Source: Albula goreensis (taxonomy: Eukaryota > Chordata > Actinopteri > Albuliformes > Albulidae). Taken from it: 64,000 nt of DNA. The translations under genes were made by a program, and so were the position numbers. Location: positions 30,524,212-30,588,211 of the forward strand of contig CM040746.1 of the NCBI GenBank assembly GCA_022829145.1, written 5' to 3'. A model generated the notes under the pieces. The model saw only the letters and a program-made list of their open reading frames with translations. It was not told where the DNA came from and made no database searches. Below are positions 12,601 to 27,600 of this stretch, piece by piece; position 1 is the stretch's first letter, and each line of letters opens with the position of its first letter.

Positions 12601-15600
12601 AACACTCTTGAACACACACACATTTAAGTTTGAAAATGTTGTTTGTTTTGTGTCATACAATTTCAGAAGAGAAATCTGACTGCAACATGTTCTGCAAAAT
12701 AAATTATCTAAAAAATTATTTAAAATCTGTAACCTCAGCCAAATACATGATTCCTCTGGCCAGGTTTTCAGACCAACACATACTGGTGTACGTTCAGTTC
12801 ATGAACCTGTAGGTGCTTGACTGACCAAGAGAAGTCGCTAGAGAGTGATGAGACATGAATTTAACTGGCTTAGACATGACTATTATTATTATGATTATTA
12901 TAAATAACAACATTAACACTAATAATACTGTTTATGCAGTCACTTTCCTCTGAGATAGTATAAACACAGAAGCTGTTGCTCACTCACAGAAATCACATTG
13001 ATGTGTATCAATCAGTTAAGCAGCAAAAAATTGCTGAAGGAAACAGGCAAATCAAGCTGAAACATGGAGTATAAATTGAAGCAAGAGAGAAAAACAAAGC
13101 TCAGCAAGCTGGGCTTTTGAGCGAATCTGTGACTTTTTGTCTCCTGACCATCTGTCCGTTAGGCTGCAAAGCTGTCTTGCTGAGGTAGGCTTTGATGTTG
13201 TGAATGGAACTGTATTTTTATTTCATGCATGCTCATCAACATCATCAGGGTCCTATCAATACTGGAAGCTTCCGTTCTCTGTTCTGTTCCGAGATTGTTC
13301 CCATGGATGGTCAGGTTCTGTTTTACGGACTCACACAGGACGCACACACCCTCCCAGCGTTCCTACCTGGGGGCCCAGGTAAGCCAGGCTGTCCTGGGAG
13401 GCCACTGATACCCGGGTCTCCAGGGAACCCCCGGGCACCCGCAGCACCCTGGTACCCAATCCCAGGCTCTCCAGCGCTGCCTGGTCGCCCCTTTGCTCCT
13501 GATAACCCAGGGAATCCTCTCTCACCGACCACACCAAAGCTACCGTCTCCCTGGAGAGGGGAAAGGAAGGACTGCACTGAGGAGGAATTTGAGGAGAAAT
13601 TCAGGTGGCCACTCTAACTGGTCACTACGCTGATCCTGTGAGGTGTCTGAATAACTCGATCATAAAGTAACTTTAGCCCCATTATCAGGTGGCTTGGTAG
13701 GTTTGTTGCCATGTAATGAAGTACTGACAACTTAAGATGTTCTCATTTCAAAAATTGCATTATTAACTACTGCTACGGCTGGGTTTCGGCTGACACGACT
13801 GTCAAAAAAGCAGGTAGCGGCTGAACTGCGCAATGAGGGAGAAGGGCCAGAGACTCACAGGGATTCCAGATTGTCCGGGGAACCCAGGAAGCCCATCTCT
13901 GCCAGGCCGTCCCATTTCTCCGGGGGGCCCTCGAGGTCCCTGTCCGCCCAGTTCGCCTTTGATGCCGCTGCCCACTGGAAAGGAAGGTTCACCCTTCTGC
14001 CCCTTCAGTCCAAAAAATCCCCGTTCTCCTTGGTTACCCTGAGATGGAGAGATGGTGGGACACCCAGCGTATCATAGCGTTCTTTTATGTAGATATGTCT
14101 TTTAATCTTCTTTATATTTCACTATGTGTTGTGTTTGTACATTGGTGTTGTAATTTGATTTTGATTTGATTTGATTGTAAAGTGTCCTTGGGTATTTTGA
14201 AAGGCGCTTATAAATAAAATGTATTTTTATTATTATTATTACTATTATTATTATTATCTTCACATACTGTTCATGTTGGTCACAATCCAGTTTTCCTATA
14301 TGTTTCAATGATGCTTGACTTACAGCAGGACCTGTAGACCCAGGGAGACCCGTAGACCCAGGGTCACCAATTTCCCCCTTCCTGCCAAAGAATCCAGGGG
14401 TCCCAGGCAGCCCTGGGGAGCCTGGTGGACCCCGGTCACCAATCTCACCCCCACCAAGGCATTGGCAATCTCCCAGATCTCCTGCAATACACACATGCAC
14501 ACATACAATACTGAGGTTTAGGGCTGGGCCACATTCACGGAAGGGGTCAACCAATACACGTATTGATAAATCAAAAGTTAAGCAACAGTTTTACATGTTG
14601 CAAATAAAAATCCAATTACATTGAGATGCAAAGGAGAAATCCACTGTCAGAATAGGGAGCGGAATAAACTACACTTTCGGTGTAGCCTGTGTTCTTAGGT
14701 ATCAAGGTCAAGAGATCAGATGATTAATTGACACAGTTGAAGCATCAGATAACTTTACATCTGTATGACCTTAAATGGCAGTAAAATAAAACAGATGTGT
14801 GCAACATTATTTCCAATTTTGGCAGCCTCCTATAATTATCAATGGACCAAACTTAATCAGGTCGGAATAGCCGGAAGGACAGTGTTTCAATTTAACTTAA
14901 GCTAAAACAAAAATCACGGCTATTAAAAGGGAGACTGAATTTACCATGGCCTAGCTCTACTAACCAGGACAGTTATACATGTGATGACACTGTTTGCATG
15001 TGTGTGTTTGTGTGTGCATGCATGTGTGTGAGTGTGTATGTGTTTGGGTGTGTGTTGACCTTTAATGCCTTTGGTTCCTATGGTTCCTGGTGGCCCTTGA
15101 GATCCTGGTGGGCCTTGTGGTCCAGGTATGTTGGATGGAAGAAAATTCCCATCAGCTGAACACATAAATAAAAAATGTCAACCATACGGTCACATATACA
15201 CATGCTCACATGACACTTCAGAGACCTCTGTCAAAGTTGAGTGGGCGTATAAAGAAAGGATGACCTTTCTTTCAACAATCACTTAACCAAAGAGTTACAT
15301 TCAGACAGAGATCACTGGATTTTCATTTTTCCAGATATATTGTTGATTAGATGAGCTCAGTCAGTGAGTGGCTTGATTTAAAAAACAGAGAGGCATTACC
15401 ATTGACATCTGTTTTGACACACTAGATGACATGGTGATATAGAACAGAAATGTATTCAGGATGCTGTTATCATTATGGATTTCTATGAAGTCATTTCTTT
15501 TCTCTTGCAAAGCTCCCATGAGCAATCATGGTGAAGGGAAGAAATTAAATTAAAGCAAAAAAAGAATAGAAGTAATAACAAAGTCTGAGGTTTCAAGCAT

Positions 15601-18600
15601 CATTTGTTGAAATTTCCTTTTGTTAAATGTAACTGAATGTGCTTCATATCCCCAAAACACATCCGCTCAATGAGGCCAATAGAGGAGGAAAGCAAAAAAG
15701 CTTTAGTTCTTTTTATGTTTTCACTTTAGAGGAAAGGGCGACATCTTGTGGTAGATTCTAGTATGACAACTTTGACTGGTGAGTTGCTTTTTGAATCCTG
15801 GCTGCGCTCCACACAACAGCTCCCTCATCTGCACTTGCTGAGCATGGTTCACAGATCAGTGGTGCTGAATGAGAGAGAAAGAGAGACGGGGCATTTCTGA
15901 AGGCCTCTAGGCTTTTGCTGGGTACTGTAAATGGACCAATAAGAGGACAAGAACCACAGGATGTTCAGAGGCCCTCTATGAAGCACTAAATTATGTGACA
16001 AATTTTCTTGCTTTGGGTTATTATTTTATGGTGCAACAGTGCTTTTCTCAGCAGCATAAGTGCATTCAAAAGTCACTGAGGTCTGGGGTTCAATCCCAGG
16101 TCTTGCCATTCCTGGCTATAGTCAGAGGTCCCCCTTGGCAAGGCAACAATTGGCCAGCCTCTCCTGGGATTCGATACGGGGTAAGTCGGCTGATGTTTAT
16201 TGGTCTCATCACCATAGCGCTGTCTCTGTCATGCTGGATGCCTGTGGCGGCTCGAACTGACAGTACACTGACTGCGTCATTCTCCAACGTCATAGGCAGT
16301 GTGCAATTAGTGGTGTGGCTGCAACGTGAATAGAAGTGAGATTGTCGTCATGTGAATCGGAGGAGTCACGTGCTCGGCCTCTCCTCCCAAAGCCGTCAGG
16401 GCGGGTGCTGCAGTGGGGTCAACTAGTTCGGTGGAACAAGTTCAGGTTGGGAGAAACAGGAAAAAATCGGGGTTAAAAAAAGGAAAAGACAATGAATGAA
16501 AGAGAAAGGCACTGAAAGCCAGGAAGATGAATGGCTCCATCACGGTTTGAGCCTAATTACCTGTCTTTCATCTCGCCCTGTCTCCCACTGACTGTGGAAC
16601 AAGCCAATTACCCTCTGCTAGTGTGTTATTCGTTTTACCTCTCTGCAGTCAACCAAATGTTATAAGTGTACCTTATTTTCAATTCATTGTTTCATTAGCA
16701 AATGCGTGTACACCTCTGAACTTGTGCACTAGCCCATGACGAACCCCAGCCTGTGGCTGCAACACATTGAGAAATGATGGACTCTTTTTCGTTAAGAAAA
16801 TGGCATATTAAAAATTATTTTTTATTCTTTAATGTTCACAGGGCCTTGCATTTTTATAACAATAATTGTGCTTTCTTCTATTAAAAAGACAGCTATCACC
16901 AGACTACGCTACACTGCAGGCAGCCTGAATCTGATGGGACTCTCAGGCTATTACAAAACAGCCTGATGTGTGACCAATTTGGGAGTGCTGGTGGAGGCTT
17001 TCTGTGAGGGTTTTTTGGCCAAGATTGGCATCATACTTTAGGACTAATATCCTAAAGTGATGTCTACTTCTGCAGTCTTAGAAGAGTGTTCCTGGAGGTG
17101 GTCAGCTCCAGGACAGCATGTTTCAAGGGTTTGTGTTAAGGTTTTCTTGTTATCTTGACGGTCGGTTTGTTTGGTTATTTGCGGGACTGAATATTGCACG
17201 AAGAGCAGCAATATTCCCACTTTGTGGGATACCTTCCAGTGGCTGCCCTGTGGGGCCCATGGACATGAGGACACACGGAGCTGAGGCGTCTTCGCGGTGA
17301 GGAAGAGGAGGATGGTAAACACAGTGAGTTCAACAACCACCAGCTCTCACTGCTACATACAGCTCTATATACCAGCCCTTCTACAACAAGGGCACTGTTT
17401 AGAACTAGACTCAGAGAGAGAATGAGCTCTTCTGGGCTCAGCAATGCAAAGCACTTCCTTAATCTGCTTAATGTTGCAATATCCTACAGGCAGACTGTGC
17501 CACACTCAAATTTCTATGCCTTTGAATAGCAGTGGATATGCCACTCTCATGCCATTGGGTGGAACCTCAATTCAGACAAGGGTTTCTTTAACCTGAGTGG
17601 ACATAATGCATGAGAAAAGGAACTCATTTTGGACGGCTGAAGTGTCTGCAGGTTTCAGGTATAGGTCCTTGGTACAGACGGTCATCGATTACCTTCTTTT
17701 TGCAGTACTTACCAGTTTCACCTATTGGTCCAGGAGGGCCTGGAGGACCAGGAAAGCCTGGGGTCCCTGCTTGCCCCTCAGGGCCATAAACAGTGCGACC
17801 TGGGTTCCCCTTCTCTCCTTTAGGGCCGACAGTACCTGGGAATCCTTGACTCCCAGGGCGACCTGGGAGAATAAAGTGGGGGGTGGGGGAATTGGCAACA
17901 TGAGAGTATCAATCCTGCTGAAATAACACATGAACAGTGTTCTGCTTAAGCAGGATAGCAAGGTTACCTGTGAGGAAGGATGGGGCCCCTGGAAGCCCAG
18001 GCTGACCTGCGAACCCTGGTGACCCTGGGTCACCGGGAGGGCCTTTCAGGCCAGGATCCCCTGGGTCTCCAAGGGGACCTGCAGCCAATCACAAGTCAGA
18101 GGCAGATCACGTAAATTTGTGGGCAAATTCAAACATTGAAAAGCACTGAAAATCACCAAGGGTTTTCTTCTGGTTGGACTCTTCATGGCATTCACATGCT
18201 AACTCTAGACATATCATTTGGAATTTTCACAGCTATAGGGAATCATATAAAAAAATGATGTGTGTGTGAGTGTATGTGCATGTGTGTGTGTATGTGCATG
18301 TGCGCGTGTGTATGTATGTATGTGTGTGTGTGTGTGTGTGTGTGTGCATGTAGGGGTGGGGATCATCAGTACCTTGGACAGCAGCCCCTTGCCCATTAAT
18401 GAAAGTAGGGGGTCCTGGGAGTCCTGGATCTCCCAGTTCACCCTGCAGAAAAACAGGAAAACATAGAGATTCAACCCCACTGTCACCTCCAGGTGTATCT
18501 CAACAGTCCCAATTCACACTGAAGTCAGTGAGGCCTTTGAAGCTAGTCATCATTGTTGACTCCACATGCTTACATATCCTCATTTCACACAATCATTTAC

Positions 18601-21600
18601 CTTTGTAATAAGAATTTCACTGATGAAAGAGTAAATCATTCTGACCTTCCAAACGAACAAGTGCACATGCACACATGCATGCATACACATATGTAAAACA
18701 CATGCTCATGTTCCTCATTTTGATTAACTGTAATTCCACTTAACTCTTGAATTTTATCATGCCGATATGTCCTTTTTGTCATTCTGGCATTTCTGCCCTA
18801 CATTAATTTAAAAAAAGGAATTTTCATAAACTTCATTCACCCTTCAAAACTTACCTTAGGCCCTGGATATCCTGGCTGCCCTGGGAAGCCAGGGGTACCG
18901 GGAAATCCCTGGGTGGAGGAAATGAGTTTGTATCAGTCACCAATGGCAAAAGATGATATTAAAATGGCACCCTGCTTAAGATGTTTTAAATACACTACCT
19001 TTCTGCCTTGAGGCCCAACTGGTCCATTCAAACCAGGAACACCCTGAGAAACAAGACAACAGCAAATATCAAAGCAAGCAGAATTCAGGGGTATACTGTG
19101 TAAGCCTACTACTGGGCTATTCAAGGAAACTTAAAAGACAGTTTTCTTCTGCACCATTTGTGAACATCTCCAAGATGTTGTTTTATATTAGATTACTTTA
19201 ACTGCACATAGGATCAACAGAAGGATTGCTTCCACAATGTACTTGAACAGCTGAGCATACAGGGCCACTCGGAGGGTTTGTCTGAATGAGACTGGACTTT
19301 CTATGTGCGATAGGGGAGCAACAGTATGTGGGAGGTGACAGAAAGTCGAGTGGTGACATACGCGTCCTCCTGGCAGCCCCAGAACGCCCTTCTCGCCAAC
19401 CTCGCCTGGATACCCAAAAGAGCCCTGCAAATGAGTAGCACTTGTGATATCATACACTTTAAAAAAAGGCAATACTAAAACTCATAGCACTGTCTATACC
19501 CCATTATATTTCATTAACAGATCCTTACCGGCGGTCCAGGGAATCCTGGCCGACCTGGTATCCCTCTGTACCCATATTCACCCTGAAGAAGGGGGGGGCA
19601 GAGAGAGGGAGAGAGAGAGAGAAAGAGAGAGAGAATAAAAATAGTGAAAATATTGAAATGAAGTGATAACAAAGCCCACAGAATGGTCTTCACAGTCAGC
19701 AAATCCTGACGGCATCTATGAAAAACCCAGGGGAACCTGATTAATACATTCACAAACAAACAAACAAACAAACAAACAAACAAACAAGAAATACAAGCAT
19801 ATCCGTGAATTGTTTCAAAAGACTAAATGGTTTCTTCACATAGTTGTGATCTACTGTTTTGCCAGCACATTCTGCACATAATCTATATAAAATGGCTCAA
19901 TAATGTCCATTCAAATTTTTTTTAAATCAGCCATTTTATTACATTAAATTATATTTTCCTGAAATCCAAGCAGAAAAATATGCTTGACATAGAGGTTTGT
20001 ATTCACTGTAAGATTAATGCACTTTGTGATTAACTTCAAAAATATTGCTCAAAATATATGTTACCAATACATGCTAGCCAAAGCATAATTTCAAAATGAT
20101 GTGCAAAGCATTGTGTGATGGTGTGGAATCCTGATGGACACTGTCTGTATTCAGTAAAAAATTTTATAAAATAAAGTTGAGCACTTTAACAGCTGGGTTC
20201 AGGGTATGTGCTGAAGAATTAATAAACTACTGCCCTGACTCTCACCAGGAGTAATACATGGACCAGAAGTCAGCCAATTGCCTTTCTCTCTCATTAACAT
20301 CTCATTTAATTCTTTATAGGTTTTGTCAGTTTCCCCAATCACTGTTATGTCTCCTTGCATATTACTGCATACTTCATGAAGATCTGTGGATAACAAATCT
20401 TCCTTTCTAGCTCAAACTCTCATTACACAGACCTGTTCCTCAGTCCTTGTGAAGTAACCACTTCAAAACCTTCCCAATGGTCCTTCACTGATTCACTCCA
20501 CTCATTCCATAGGAGGCCCAGTGTCACACTCAATGATACACTCAGGGAACATCACAGCTGATGCACGCCTTACAACTGGAGTTCTAGCCTGCGCCACTAC
20601 ACTGCTCCAGCTCACGGAATATTCCAGTTCTGTTTGCCACGGGCTAACGACAGTGGCTTGCATTAAATATAATACTCTCTCGCTTGCTTGCTCTGTAGAA
20701 GGAGCTCCATATAGCTAAAACATATTTTTTGTAATAAGTGATATTTTTATGGATAAATAAGTGATTTTATCCACAAAGCTGCTCACAGCATCCCAACTAT
20801 TCTAATCATCTAATAGAAGAGCACTTCAAAAATCTTAATTATTTATTGAATAATATATGTTAAATCATTTTGTATAAAACTTTATTGTGGGTGATTATAT
20901 AGTGAACTAACAACATAACAATCATTACATGTCATTACATTAAATATGAGTGAAAGATCACACAAGCAAGTCTAGCTGCACAGCCACACCATGCATTTTC
21001 TACTCCTGTAATAGAGTTCAGCAAAGAACTTTTTATCAATTAATTCCAAACTGGTGAACTTCTACTGACTGACTTCTACTGAGGTCTGCATTTATAATAT
21101 ACGATTTTAAAGGTATGGCCCATTTAGTGACTTGATGTGAAGCAATTTGAAGTGATTTTACTGCTTGCACAAACCTAGAGCTCAGTAATAACTACAATAA
21201 ATGATCAATATAAAAAAGCAACAAGCAACAAAATCTCCGTTTTCCTCACTCATGTTTTCAGAGAAAGTGCATTACTTTTATAGTGAACAGAGACCTCAGT
21301 GCTCCAGGAAATATGCTGGAAAATGGCTCCATCAGACACTTGGTAATTTTCAAAGGACACCCACAGCTCGCTAATCTGTTGGTTTTATTTACTTGTCAGC
21401 TAGTTTTTGAAAGTACATTTTAAGGGGCACTATGCAAACAATATGATACAATATGTGCATTTATCTAAAGGAAGTGAGTGAAGCATATATCTGAGAAATT
21501 TGTTTCAGGCAAGAAGAGCAAATAAACAAACTCAAAATAATGAAACTGCAGTGGACCCCTGAGGCTCCCACAGGAAGAGGTGGGGGAGAGTGTTTGGGAG

Positions 21601-24600
21601 AGGGGGGCCTGGGGGCCCAAAAGGGACACTGGGATGAGGGATGAGGGATGGGGGACGGAGACGGTGTGACAGCAGGATGGCAGGACAGTCACCCATTAGC
21701 CTGCCATCCTATTTGAAGGAAAACAGGCGGTTTGGACCAGCAGGGGGCTCCACCTACCCAGCCTCAGCCCCTGAAGTGAGCTGCTGCTGAGAGAGGTCCT
21801 GCGTGGGGACGCGCCCTGGAACTCGGACCGGCATTTCTCACAAACCTTAGTTCCTTTGTCTCCTTTAGGAAAGCCCACAAACTCCACCACTCCATTGACC
21901 AGTGGGCGGCCGGGGTCGCCGGGCGGGCCCACGTCTCCCTGGATACGGTAACCAAGGAAGAGAGAGTTTTTACATGGCACATGGTGGGGGCTGCGGGGTT
22001 GGGGGCTGGGGAGGGTTCAGTGGAGGGTTGCAGGTTTTCGGAGGACTGTGTGTGACCCCAGGGAGGGCGGTGGGGTGGGTGGGACGAGGGGAACAGGGCA
22101 GGGGGTACCATGAGGTGCCAGGTACTGTACCAATCCAGCTTGTGCTGTAGAGCCACACATACTGTATCAGCTATATTGGACTGTGACCCACCCACCACCA
22201 ACACTATATAGCCCTGCAGACCTTTAGGCCAATGAGAGCTTGCCGCTGCATGTCTGAATAGGCTGGATCATGCCTACCTTGCTCCTGGCACGACATGATA
22301 AATCTTTACATGTGCCACAAAGTACTGCACTGAAATCAAATGCCAACATTGGAGATGCCAATTTCCCGCTGGCAATGAGCAATTAATTAAGAATTTATAT
22401 TAATCATTACTGGTGTTTGGGTAATTGGATACCGGAAGAGAAAAAGACAGAAGGCCTCAAATTCCTTCAGCAAGGTGGAGGTGAGCCAGACTATATTGAT
22501 GGGAGTATTAATCAGTAAACCCCATGATTGCTGCAGGCAGGCAGGGAAAATGGGAGTGGGAAATTTAACCCGATACTCTGTGTGGTGTGTGGCGTCAGAC
22601 AGCTTCATGTCCTCTCTCCTGCATATCCCCCTCCTCCCACCTGTTTCGCCCCCAGCGAACACACCCCCCTGGGCTGGAACCACTGCTCCCGTCCGTGTTA
22701 CCTTATCTCCTTTGAAGATAGTGCTTAAAGGTGCGCCTACTAGCGTGTCTTCCCTCTGCTCTCCTGGGGGTCCGGGTAGACCCGCGTCCCCCTGGGATCC
22801 AGAGGAACACAGTCGTTAGCCAATTGGTGTGGGGCCAGGAGAGGAGTCAGGGTTGGGGATATGGAGGGTACACCCCCATCTCCACTGAGCTCCTCACCAG
22901 ACAGAATGTGCAAGAGACAGAGATAGAGAGAGAGACAGAGAGAGAGAGGGGGAAAGGGAGATAAAAGAAAGCAAGAGTGAGCAGGAAGTGTGAGAGAGAC
23001 TGAGAGAGTACTACAGGGAGAGCATGAGCATGAGAAAGTAAGAAGGCAGAAGGAGGGTTGGGAGAGAAAATTAAAAGCAAAAAGAGTAAGCAGAAAAAAA
23101 GAAGCAGGAAAGACAGAGAGAGAGCGAGAGAGAGATAGAGAAAGAGAAAGGGAGAGAGAGAACTCCACACTCTGGAGATTGTTTTCAGAGTGTTTTCTCA
23201 ATGGAAATTCATGAGGTGGCCCAGTCACAGTCTAGCAATTAGTGTGTGTGTCTCTCTCATGCAGATGATTGAGTGGTAAAATATTGTCCCAGACTGGCTA
23301 CAACAGGAAATACCCAAACAACACAGCATGCTATCTTACTGAGATCTTTACACTCATCTCTAATACAACTATTGAATTCACAAAGGCAATGATAAAAATT
23401 ACTACAGGACACATTCACCAAAATATAAATGGAAACATCTGGAACATTCAGGATAATTTTAGAACAACAAAGCCACAAGAGTACAGTGATTAATAATGTA
23501 TAATTACATTCTGAGCAATCCAATCAGTAGTTAGATCATTTTAACCTTACCAAGATATAAATATTAAGCACTCATACCAGCCCCAGACTTCACACAAAAC
23601 TTTGTTTCATTCTTAATTTGACTTGCTGAATGAAGACTCTGAATGTTTAGAAAATATGCATTTCAACAGACTTAAATCTGAAACTAGCTATGCCTTTTTC
23701 ACATGCCTTGCAATTAGTGTTTTGAAATGAACCACAGAACCATGCAGAGAAGAAAAGATGGTGTTTTGACTGATGATGACTGTTAGTAATAATTTTGTTT
23801 GTGAAGGGGGAAAAAGAACTAGAACTCCCAAGCCCCTCCCCTTCCAACTGAGATCAAAGGAAATGAAGTCACACGGGAGGTGGGAGCAAGTGATTCCAGC
23901 ACCAATCACAGACCATTCATATTGTCAACAAGCATGGCAGCTCACAGATCTTGTCTGTCAAATGTGTCCTTCATTCTCAGTACTTGCTTATTTATTAATG
24001 TCAAATGGAATTCATTGGATGGACACAGAACTTTGCATTTTCATTGTTTAGTTTTTTCCTTTTGTGAAACAAATCTATGAACTGCCATGAATCTGCCAGT
24101 GAAAATAAGAGACATTCCATTAGTAGTGATAAAAGTTTGAGTGCATGAACATTTTTGTTACACTGAGAAACCCAAGATGAAGATACAATTGATGTGCCCA
24201 GTGTCAGTGAAAAAATCCCAAATGGGCAATGCATATACACATGACATAGGTGAGTCAGTCAAATGATCGAAATTATCACTGTGGCACTACTGATGCTCAA
24301 AACGGTTATCGAACAACCAAAAACTAATCTTTGGAGTGAACAGGCTTGTTAAAGAAGTCAAACGCATGGTATGTTGAGACAGATGTATGAAGAGAGGAAA
24401 TAAAAGCAGGGAGGATGGAGTGTGAACACTCATATTTCTTACAGGACATGTCAATGCCGCACACCTTCTACACACACACTCTGCTACAACAAGGCAACTT
24501 ACACTACCTGGAGGACTTCAGTGTCTGCATGGATTTTTATGGTTTTTACTGATATCCTGAACTAACATAATTAACCTTTAGAATGACCAAATCAACTATT

Positions 24601-27600
24601 TATAGTAACATTTCAGAGGATTTTCTGGATATTACAACAATTGTGTAATACAGCCAATCATACATCTTGTGGAGTAGCATGCAGATGCCTCCAGGAGTGC
24701 ATGTGATGTCCCTACAGTAGCCTTTTAAGTAATGAATAGGAATCAACCACACCAGCATGCAGCCACACGTACAGTACATCCCAACAGACTCAAACAGACC
24801 ATTAAAGAGACAGGGACACAAACACACATTACATGTACACACAGACAGACCAAGAATAGTAATACATGGATTGTATCTGTGAAGTATTATGTTTTTTTAC
24901 TAAAGTGGGGCAGTGATGATGTCATTTTTCTCAAAGCAATAGAAGCAGGTGGAGCCAGAATTAATCCAATCAGAGCTTTACTCACTGACACTCAAAACTC
25001 AAAATTATTTCAATACCTCCTGTCCCTCCGTCTCATTCATTTATTATTTTGTATATGTATTTTTATCATTTATTATTTTGTGCAACGCCTTTTGCTGCAT
25101 TGGTGGAATGGTGCTATAAAATAGAGATCCTACAGTGGGGAATGCACTTTCTGACATAAAGACAGGGGTCAATGTCTACAGAGGTGAAAGTAAGGCAAAA
25201 CTCTGAAAGTAACATGTATGGGCAGTGTTGATACAAATCCACATGTGAGATTTTGCCAGCAAAAAATAACAAAACATCCTTTAAACATCTTAAGGGAGGA
25301 CTTATCTCATCTACAGGAGATACAGGCTTTCACTGTGGGCTTTTGCAGATTGTGAGATTAGATTATGTTTGTTGATTTGGAAATGGCTCTTACCTTGTCT
25401 CCTCTTTCACCCTGGAAACCCACACCGGGGCTCCCCTGCAAAACAGGAGGGTTCACTGTTTTTGGTGGCTATCAAACTCTGCCACCCACACAAACCGACA
25501 AGGGCAATGAGAGGTCAATGAATGAGAAGTCAATTAAGTTCTCTATGTCTCAGTGTCACAAGAAGACCATTGCAAATTGTATTTAGAACAGTCAGCCCAG
25601 GTACTCTGCTACCTGAATCATATTGATACTATATATAGTAGTAGGCACCCAGCTGGCCAGGACCCCTGTCTTGGTCCAGCAAGGTGAGCCAGTACAGATA
25701 TAGTTGGTAATGGTATGGCTGGGACTTGAAGACCCAGTCACAGAACTCCATAAATTAAACATGAACATGTGCCTTAACTCTGTAAGCTACCCAGATGCCC
25801 AGGGAATTGTCTTCTGAGAACTAACAAATATTGGCCTTGGAGTTTCCTTACCAAACCAAAAAATCGACATACAACTAGTGAGCAAAAAATGGATATATAT
25901 ATGTCCATTAAATGGAATTATAAAATGAATTAAAAAGGTTCTGAACCGATACCAGCCACATACACCATGATATAAAGTCTCCCTGTATCTGAAATTGCAA
26001 GAGGAAGATGTTAATTCTTGACATGGCTCTTTCTTGAGAAATTCAATAAACTGTTGCTTAGTTTATGGTAGCGGAAAATGCTGTTTTTGTAAACGTCAGC
26101 TAGAAAGAGACACCAGGAAATAAATGCTGTGAGAGGGGGTGAAGATAATCAGTCTGTGTCAGTCAGTAATAACCGACATCGATCCTTCCCTTCTAAGATT
26201 GAGTGAACCAAACAAATGCCAGGAACCATAAGCTAACACAATTACAGAACCCCTCGATCCTGATACTGTTAGAGCACGTCTTATTTTTGTTTCGTCTTAT
26301 TCTTTTTGCTCACTACTTTCAGACAGATAGAAGAAAAGAGACAAAATGAGAGCCAGGGAGCCCAGCGACAGGGTTAGAGTGTGGTGAAGCTGATACACTG
26401 ACAGTCCCACAACTCCCTGTCTGGTCTTATTGGCAGCTGAAGACGCAGATCCTTCAGTACTTACTGTAGGGCCAGGCAGACCTGGAGGACCAGGGAGACC
26501 CTGAGGGAAGCAAACAGGTGGAGTATATTTAAGCAAACAGAAATCACAGAGAAAAAACCGCTAACTACCCATCACACCGCCATGCAAAAACCAGTTACCC
26601 AATAAACTGGCATGAAGATATCAGCTATTTTATATTCAGGGCTTAAACTCCAGGTCTTCAGGAAGCAGTGTTGGCAGGTATTTGCTCAAAGCTCTGCACT
26701 ACACCAACATGATTTCATTAATTAGCTCACCTCCAGGAGCAAGGAAGCAAAGTATTATTCTTTTATAATATAATAATTATTTAAGTCTAGGTGATGTCTA
26801 GGATGGTTGCAGCAAATATCTGCAGAAACTGTGGCTCTCAAGACCTGGAGCTGAATAGCCCTGCCCTATTAAATTAGTTGTAAACAAATAAAAACAGTAG
26901 GAGCTTGAGGCCATAAGTAATAATTTATTGAGTGAAAATAACACACACAGAAAATCTTCTTGAAAGAAAAACATCACATCTAGATGTTTTTCCAACCCCT
27001 TGTATGTTTGAAGTAATCTCCTAATGATAGAGCGATGAATCAAGAGACATTAAGGAAATAATAAATGAAATGAGGCACATACAGGGTATCCATCTGGACC
27101 TCTTGGTCCCATTTGTCCTGGAAATCCACTTGGACCAACTGGACCCTGAAAGAAAATCACTCATATATGAGAACTGCCCATTTCCTCTTTTCCAAGGTGT
27201 GAACTGCAGCAGTGAGGTGAACAATAAGCGATAATATTTCCATAGTTCTGCGTTTTTTCATCATGGATAAGTGTACTTTCTTTTCATTTTGGTTTCTTTT
27301 CACATTCCTTTACTGACAAATGTACTTTTTTATTCCTGTATTTTCAACAGTTACTGATTGTTTTACTCATTCATTTAAATAATAATTTGTAATTGATTTA
27401 CTGTTAGTAATATTAATGTATGCATTTGTAGGGTTATTAACTGATTTATCTATTTATTAATTATTGCATTAATTATTTTTACAGGAATTACTTCCATGGC
27501 ATTGTAATTTAGAGTATATCAACCACACATATTTTTGCAATATGGTTGTGTCTAAGTAGAAGACATCACTAAGATGTAATGATTAATAAATAATCAAATG

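Larger units (their letters stand above)
11048..13366 (-). other. col4a6 intron between E22 and E23
   Basis: This 2.3-kb intron has a GC-richer patch (about 11530-11960) with an inverted repeat, and a degenerate CA-rich stretch (12530-12621). No exon was seen; E22 and E23 join in phase without one. Confidence 0.75.
22792..25393 (-). other. col4a6 intron between E9 and E10
   Basis: This 2.6-kb intron has a long purine-rich region (about 22907-23160) with GA repeats, and a possible retroposon-type tail near 25040-25130 (ATTATTTTG repeats followed by GGTGCTATAAAATA). No missed exon was found: E9 and E10 join in phase. Confidence 0.7.

Noticed and set aside
22740-23228. Long minus-strand Leu/Ser-rich frames
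   Set aside because: They read the polypyrimidine complement of the GA repeats.
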